Positions 21,083 through 24,141 of a stretch of 24,141 nucleotides of DNA are shown here, piece by piece; within the stretch, counting starts at the first letter, position 1, and the number at the start of each line of letters is the position of its first letter. The DNA comes from a virus: positions 1 to 24,141 of IMG/VR virus record IMGVR_UViG_3300048591_001680; one strand, 5' to 3'. The position numbers and the translations under genes were made by a program. The notes beneath the pieces are model-generated. The model was not told the origin of the DNA. It was given only the letters and a program-made list of their open reading frames with translations, and searched no databases.

Positions 21083-21895
21083 CTACTGGAACGCGTTGCG
21101 GAAGAACTCCGCGATCTTCGGCTTGCTCTTCATGAGCGCCGGTCGCATGAATGGTCGCTTCGGGTAGCCCTCGGTTTTCGTGGCGCCGGTGTCCTGCCAG
21201 CGAGAGGTCATTCGCGTCTTCGTGCTCACCCACTTGATCACGGGTGTGGGGTTCTTCTTCCAAGGCGGAGGCTTCAGCGCCCACGCTCGAAGCTTCTGTG
21301 AATCCCCAAACTCGTGGATATGGGGAATCATGTAGTCGCCGCCCTTCTTCGAGGGCCCGACGACCGCAGAAAGGCTGTTCATGTCCACCGCGTTGTAGAT
21401 ATTGCGACGGAACCCCAGCATGAATGAACTTGGCACGTGGGTGTGCGGCGGAGTGCCTGGCCTGGACGCCGGATACTCCTGCATCTCGCGAATGCGCTCG
21501 ATCACCTTGCGGCGGTCAGATTCGGAAATGAAACCGGCGCGGGACCGCATAGCTCCCGAGCCTTTGACATACCGCCCGCGGCTGTCTCGCTGAGTGCCTG
21601 CTCGCTGGGTCGTCATCCCGGGCAGGCTCGCAATCTGCGAGAGGCTCAGGCCCGAATTGAGGCCGACGACCTTGAGCGGCGGCTTGGCTCCCCCCATCTT
21701 CTTGATCGACTTCGCCGCTGTCCGCCGGACCAGGAGCGAGGATCGCGACAGAAACCGGCGCTCGGCCCGCGTCAGAGCCTGCACCACGTGGGCCATGTCG
21801 AAAAACATCGACGTCTTTATGTAGACCGGAATCCCGGACTGCTGGAGCGCCCAGCCGGCCAGTTTCGGCGCGTTGAGCGGGATCGCGATCGGCAT
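21083..21895 (-). CDS. HK97-gp10-like tail completion protein, 270 aa
   Basis: A basic protein with an N-terminal helical part (VVQALTRAERRFLSRSSLLV, TAAKSIKKMGG) and a C-terminal half typical of HK97-gp10-like head-tail joining proteins. These features are FRRNIYNAVD, SAVVGPSKKGGDYMIPHIHE with FGDS, and KRPFMRPALMKSKPKIAEFF. Family members are often nearer 130-170 residues, so this copy has an insertion (about 85-150). GAGGAG precedes ATG 21895 by six bases. It is followed by the tube genes and preceded by the tail-terminator-like gene, the normal order. Confidence 0.72.
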   Translation of the reverse strand: MPIAIPLNAPKLAGWALQQSGIPVYIKTSMFFDMAHVVQALTRAERRFLSRSSLLVRRTAAKSIKKMGGAKPPLKVVGLNSGLSLSQIASLPGMTTQRAGTQRDSRGRYVKGSGAMRSRAGFISESDRRKVIERIREMQEYPASRPGTPPHTHVPSSFMLGFRRNIYNAVDMNSLSAVVGPSKKGGDYMIPHIHEFGDSQKLRAWALKPPPWKKNPTPVIKWVSTKTRMTSRWQDTGATKTEGYPKRPFMRPALMKSKPKIAEFFRNAFQ

Positions 21896-21898
21896 CGT

Positions 21899-22369
21899 CT
21901 ACTCCTCTTCGGGAGGACGAATCTTGTCGCGGGAGGCCCGGTACTCGGCCATGATCTTGGCCTGGAAGATGTTGCGGCCCGTGAGGGCATCTGGCGAATA
22001 GTTGTCGCCGGTCTCGAACCGAATCGGCCGCACTTCGGAGGGCATCTCGATCAGCTCGGAGCGGATCAGGTCGAGGACTTCCTGCCGCAGGAGGCGGAGT
22101 GCGTTTCGGTCCGCTTGTTTCGGCGCGTGCTGGGCCAGGACCACGCCCACCTGGTAGTCGAAGGTGTCGCTTCCGTGCGTGCGTTTCTCCGCGCTCGAGC
22201 CGACGCAGAGCACGCTGCACTGGAGCTGCAGCATGTCGAGGCCCTCGTAGTCTGGGTCGTCCTCCGCGACGGCCGAGATCTTCGCGTAGGGGGCCGAGAA
22301 AGTCGCCGCGGAGATCCCGGCTGCGACCGCCTCGGCGACCTGGACGTCAAGTGCTGCTGTGGTGGGCAT
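21899..22369 (-). CDS. Putative tail terminator protein, 156 aa
   Basis: An alpha/beta protein with VLDLIRSELIEMPSEVRPI, an aromatic NIFQAKIMAEYRAS end and a hydrophobic VVLAQHAP strand, matching the general plan of siphovirus tail-terminator proteins. Those cap the tail tube before it joins the head. It lies immediately before the HK97-gp10-like gene with a three-base gap. No strong Shine-Dalgarno sequence is seen before ATG 22369. The assignment is by order and shape, not by a diagnostic motif. Confidence 0.55.
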   Translation of the reverse strand: MPTTAALDVQVAEAVAAGISAATFSAPYAKISAVAEDDPDYEGLDMLQLQCSVLCVGSSAEKRTHGSDTFDYQVGVVLAQHAPKQADRNALRLLRQEVLDLIRSELIEMPSEVRPIRFETGDNYSPDALTGRNIFQAKIMAEYRASRDKIRPPEEE

Positions 22370-22376
22370 GGGTCAT

Positions 22377-22853
22377 TCAGAGTGTTGAGGCTTCACGAAA
22401 CGCCTGGTCGATCTGCTCACTCGTGAATCCGAGAGCGGACGCCATCGGGACGAGCCAAGCGTGCGTGCGTTCAACGTAGGGGGCGTATTCCCACTCGACG
22501 CGAACGGCCTCACGGGTTGCCGCGTCCTCGATCGAGTCGATGGCGGCCTCGACGGTCGCCATGCTCACGCCGTGGGCGACAAGCCAGAGCCGAATCTGTC
22601 GGGCGGAGACCTGCGACGGCACAGGCAGCACGATAGCAGTACGCTCCCACTCCCCAACTGCTTCGTTCCACTGGAACTTGAATCCAGCCTCTCGCTGGAG
22701 TTGAGGGTTGGTGACATCCCCGTCATGGAGAATGGCGTTCCTCATGGCCGCTGCCTTAGCGGCAAGGGCGTCCGAGATTTCCACAGTCCGAGCGTTCGGC
22801 TCGTCAAGGATGCGGAAGATGCGACCACGAGGACCGACGATTGCGTATTTCAT
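22377..22853 (-). CDS. Tail-fibre-assembly-like protein, 158 aa
   Basis: The C-terminal half carries SARQIRLWLVAHGVSMATVE, EAVRVEWEYAPYVERTHAWL and GFTSEQIDQAFREAS. These are the hallmarks of a small domain found at the end of many phage tail-fibre-assembly and fibre-associated proteins (the R-LWL...VEWEYA...IDxxF pattern). The N-terminal part (YAIVGPRGRIFRIL, FKFQWNEAVGEWER) is a separate beta domain. It overlaps the sulfotransferase stop as ATGA. A host-contact role is likely. Confidence 0.65.
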   Translation of the reverse strand: MKYAIVGPRGRIFRILDEPNARTVEISDALAAKAAAMRNAILHDGDVTNPQLQREAGFKFQWNEAVGEWERTAIVLPVPSQVSARQIRLWLVAHGVSMATVEAAIDSIEDAATREAVRVEWEYAPYVERTHAWLVPMASALGFTSEQIDQAFREASTL

Positions 22854-23647
22854 AGCGCGTTCACCCAGTCGAATTTCTGTTGAAGAACATCACAAAGCTG
22901 ACGCCCGAGCATGTCGTGCCAGTACGGAACAAGCGGCCTCACCTGCGGGCGAACCTTGTGCTCACCGTAGGGCCATCCCATTTCGACCTCGTTCGTGTAT
23001 TGGGCTACGTTGTCGAAGTCGTGATCGTCGAAGTCCTCGCCGAGATAGTCCCACACTCGGGCCATCGTCTCGGCTGGCTTGGAGCAAAGGTCTTCGGCGT
23101 GAACGAACAGCAGGCGATCCTTGAACCGTTTGGCGGCTTCGTGGACCCGCTTGATGGCGATGCCGATGGGCGGCTCCTCCAGCCAAGCCTGGCATCGGCC
23201 TTCGATGGTCGGCCAGGCGGTCTTGTACTTGGCTTCGATGCCAGACATGGGGGCCGGGTTCTCTCGCCGCCTTCGCTCCATGGATGCCAGGATGCCACGA
23301 ACGTCCCGCACAGGAACAAGGACTTTGGCGTTCGGCCAGACTTGGAACGTCTGGTCAAGGTGGCCGACCCATGACCGGCACTTGTCCACCACCACCGGGC
23401 GGTCGGTCAGGCTGTCGAAAGCATGGGCACACCCTCCACGAACGTAGTCGTAGTATTGCGTGGCTGCATCCTGCGGGTTGACGAAGCACCGAGCCTCTTC
23501 GGTCTGGAACACCTGCCGGGCGATGTACCCAATCTCGTGCAGCATCGAAGACTGCGTTCCATGCACACGAGGGTTCTGTGACAGCAGGTTGACGAGCAAC
23601 GTGCTGCACGAGAACGGGAGGCCGGAAACGAAGTGGATCGTCTTCAT
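22850..23647 (-). CDS. P-loop sulfotransferase family protein
   Basis: A 265-residue sulfotransferase. The 5'-phosphosulfate loop lies at residues 6-18 (VSGLPFSCSTLLVN). VVDKCRSW follows at 86-93. The 3'-phosphate binding strand and helix are at 109-122 (VLVPVRDVRGILASM, with Arg114 and Ser122). VHAEDLCSKPAETMARVWDY near 205-225 is the usual late motif. The enzyme would move sulfate from PAPS to a sugar, lipid or peptide. Such genes occur in environmental phages, some near tail genes, and might modify virion or host-surface glycans. It is coupled by ATGA overlaps to both neighbours. Family is clear; the acceptor is unknown. Confidence 0.85.
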   Translation of the reverse strand: MKTIHFVSGLPFSCSTLLVNLLSQNPRVHGTQSSMLHEIGYIARQVFQTEEARCFVNPQDAATQYYDYVRGGCAHAFDSLTDRPVVVDKCRSWVGHLDQTFQVWPNAKVLVPVRDVRGILASMERRRRENPAPMSGIEAKYKTAWPTIEGRCQAWLEEPPIGIAIKRVHEAAKRFKDRLLFVHAEDLCSKPAETMARVWDYLGEDFDDHDFDNVAQYTNEVEMGWPYGEHKVRPQVRPLVPYWHDMLGRQLCDVLQQKFDWVNAL

Positions 23648-24141
23648 AGGTCTTTCACGACGGTCACAGCGAGCCCGCCAATCGTGTCAGCACCGGCAGT
23701 CCATGTACCGTCAGCGGCTTGGGCGTGGATGGTGGTCAGGGACGAGCAGCCAACGAACACGTTGGTTTGATTCAGGATTGTTTTCGTGACGTAGGAGTTG
23801 ACGGAGGTGAAGCCAGAGCAGTAGCTGAACGCATAGCTACCGATCGACGTGACGCCGTTGGGGATGGTCAGAGAGCCAGTGAAGCCGGAGCAGCCGGTGA
23901 ACGCACTGTCGCCGATCGACGTGACGCCGTTGGGGATGGTCAGAGAGCCAGTGAAGCCAGGGCAGCCGCTGAACGCACTGCCGCCGATCGACGTGACCGA
24001 ATCGGGGATGGTCAGAGAGCCAGTGAAGCCAGAGCAGCCGCTGAACGCACTGCCGCCGATCGACGTGACCGAATCGGGGATGGTCAGAGAGCCAGTGAAG
24101 CCAGAGCAGTAGCTGAACGCACTGCCGCCGATCGACGTGAC
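23644..24141 (-). CDS. BspA-type leucine-rich-repeat protein, 5' end beyond window
   Basis: Partial: 165 C-terminal residues are seen and the start lies past the right edge. Units of 24 residues read SLTIPDSVTSIGGSAFSGCS, with GFTG linking, matching the BspA/LRR_5 class. The last unit decays into NSYVTKTILNQTNVFVGCSS, and the protein ends WTAGADTIGGLAVTVVKDL. BspA-type repeats are usually surface or adhesive domains. The stop overlaps the sulfotransferase start as ATGA, so it belongs to the same late operon. It could be a fibre or host-binding domain; no transmembrane segment is visible in this part. Confidence 0.82.
   Translation of the reverse strand, partial: VTSIGGSAFSYCSGFTGSLTIPDSVTSIGGSAFSGCSGFTGSLTIPDSVTSIGGSAFSGCPGFTGSLTIPNGVTSIGDSAFTGCSGFTGSLTIPNGVTSIGSYAFSYCSGFTSVNSYVTKTILNQTNVFVGCSSLTTIHAQAADGTWTAGADTIGGLAVTVVKDL
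23841..24141 (-). repeat. 72-bp tandem repeats in the LRR gene
   Basis: The core CGATCGACGTGAC (plus strand) starts at 23841, 23913, 23985, 24057 and 24129, exactly 72 bases apart. Four full copies are nearly identical, differing at a few codons (GGS/GDS, DS/NG, SG/SY), and the array continues past the window edge. Confidence 0.92.

Noticed and set aside
23841-24141. CRISPR-like array or plus-strand repeat gene
   Set aside because: Units are 72 bases without distinct spacers and encode a leucine-rich repeat in frame on the minus strand. The plus-strand frame is its antisense.

Overview
This GC-rich window looks like the left end of an integrated siphovirus-type prophage joined to a host chromosome. 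The host is probably a planctomycete or similar high-GC environmental bacterium. That is a guess from protein style: a DUF808 gene, tail proteins rich in G-S-G-Y repeats, and a CarF-type lipid desaturase. No ribosomal or other marker gene is present to prove it.

Layout. Positions 1-963 hold a DUF808 membrane protein, taken as host flank. Positions 1035-1156 hold a minus-strand terminator and a tRNA 3'-end-like segment, the likely attL. A plus-strand early cluster fills 1263-6827: tyrosine integrase, small hypothetical genes, a membrane protein, a small helix-turn-helix protein that may be leaderless, a DUF6900-like protein, a zincin metallopeptidase, a stand-alone prim-pol primase, a second tyrosine recombinase and four small genes. 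A minus-strand late cluster fills 24141-6844 and converges on the early cluster with only 16 bases between stop codons. In transcription order it has a BspA-type leucine-rich-repeat protein (cut by the window edge), a sulfotransferase, a tail-fibre-assembly-like protein, tail terminator and HK97-gp10-like proteins, two paralogous tail-tube candidates, a tail assembly chaperone with an apparent programmed -1 frameshift, the tape measure protein, tail-tip proteins and an 856-residue repeat-rich fibre. After these come a zinc-ribbon protein, a dATP/dGTP diphosphohydrolase-like (DUF5664) protein, a virion-like protein, and a cassette of membrane and secreted proteins. That cassette holds a papain-like peptidase, a membrane-anchored thioredoxin, a 44-residue membrane peptide, a CarF/TMEM189-family lipid desaturase and an i-spanin-like peptide. 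A calcineurin-like phosphoesterase ends the cluster.

How it fits together. The early side appears to handle integration, regulation and replication priming. The late side builds a long flexible tail; 709 tape-measure residues suggest roughly 100 nm. It then probably lyses or remodels the envelope. Terminase, portal and capsid genes must lie beyond the right edge. The most unusual cargo is the plasmanyl-lipid-desaturase homologue embedded among probable lysis genes. The -1 frameshift in the tail chaperone, a second recombinase with a 35-bp imperfect palindrome and strong promoter just upstream, and the 72-bp repeat expansion in the leucine-rich-repeat gene also merit follow-up.
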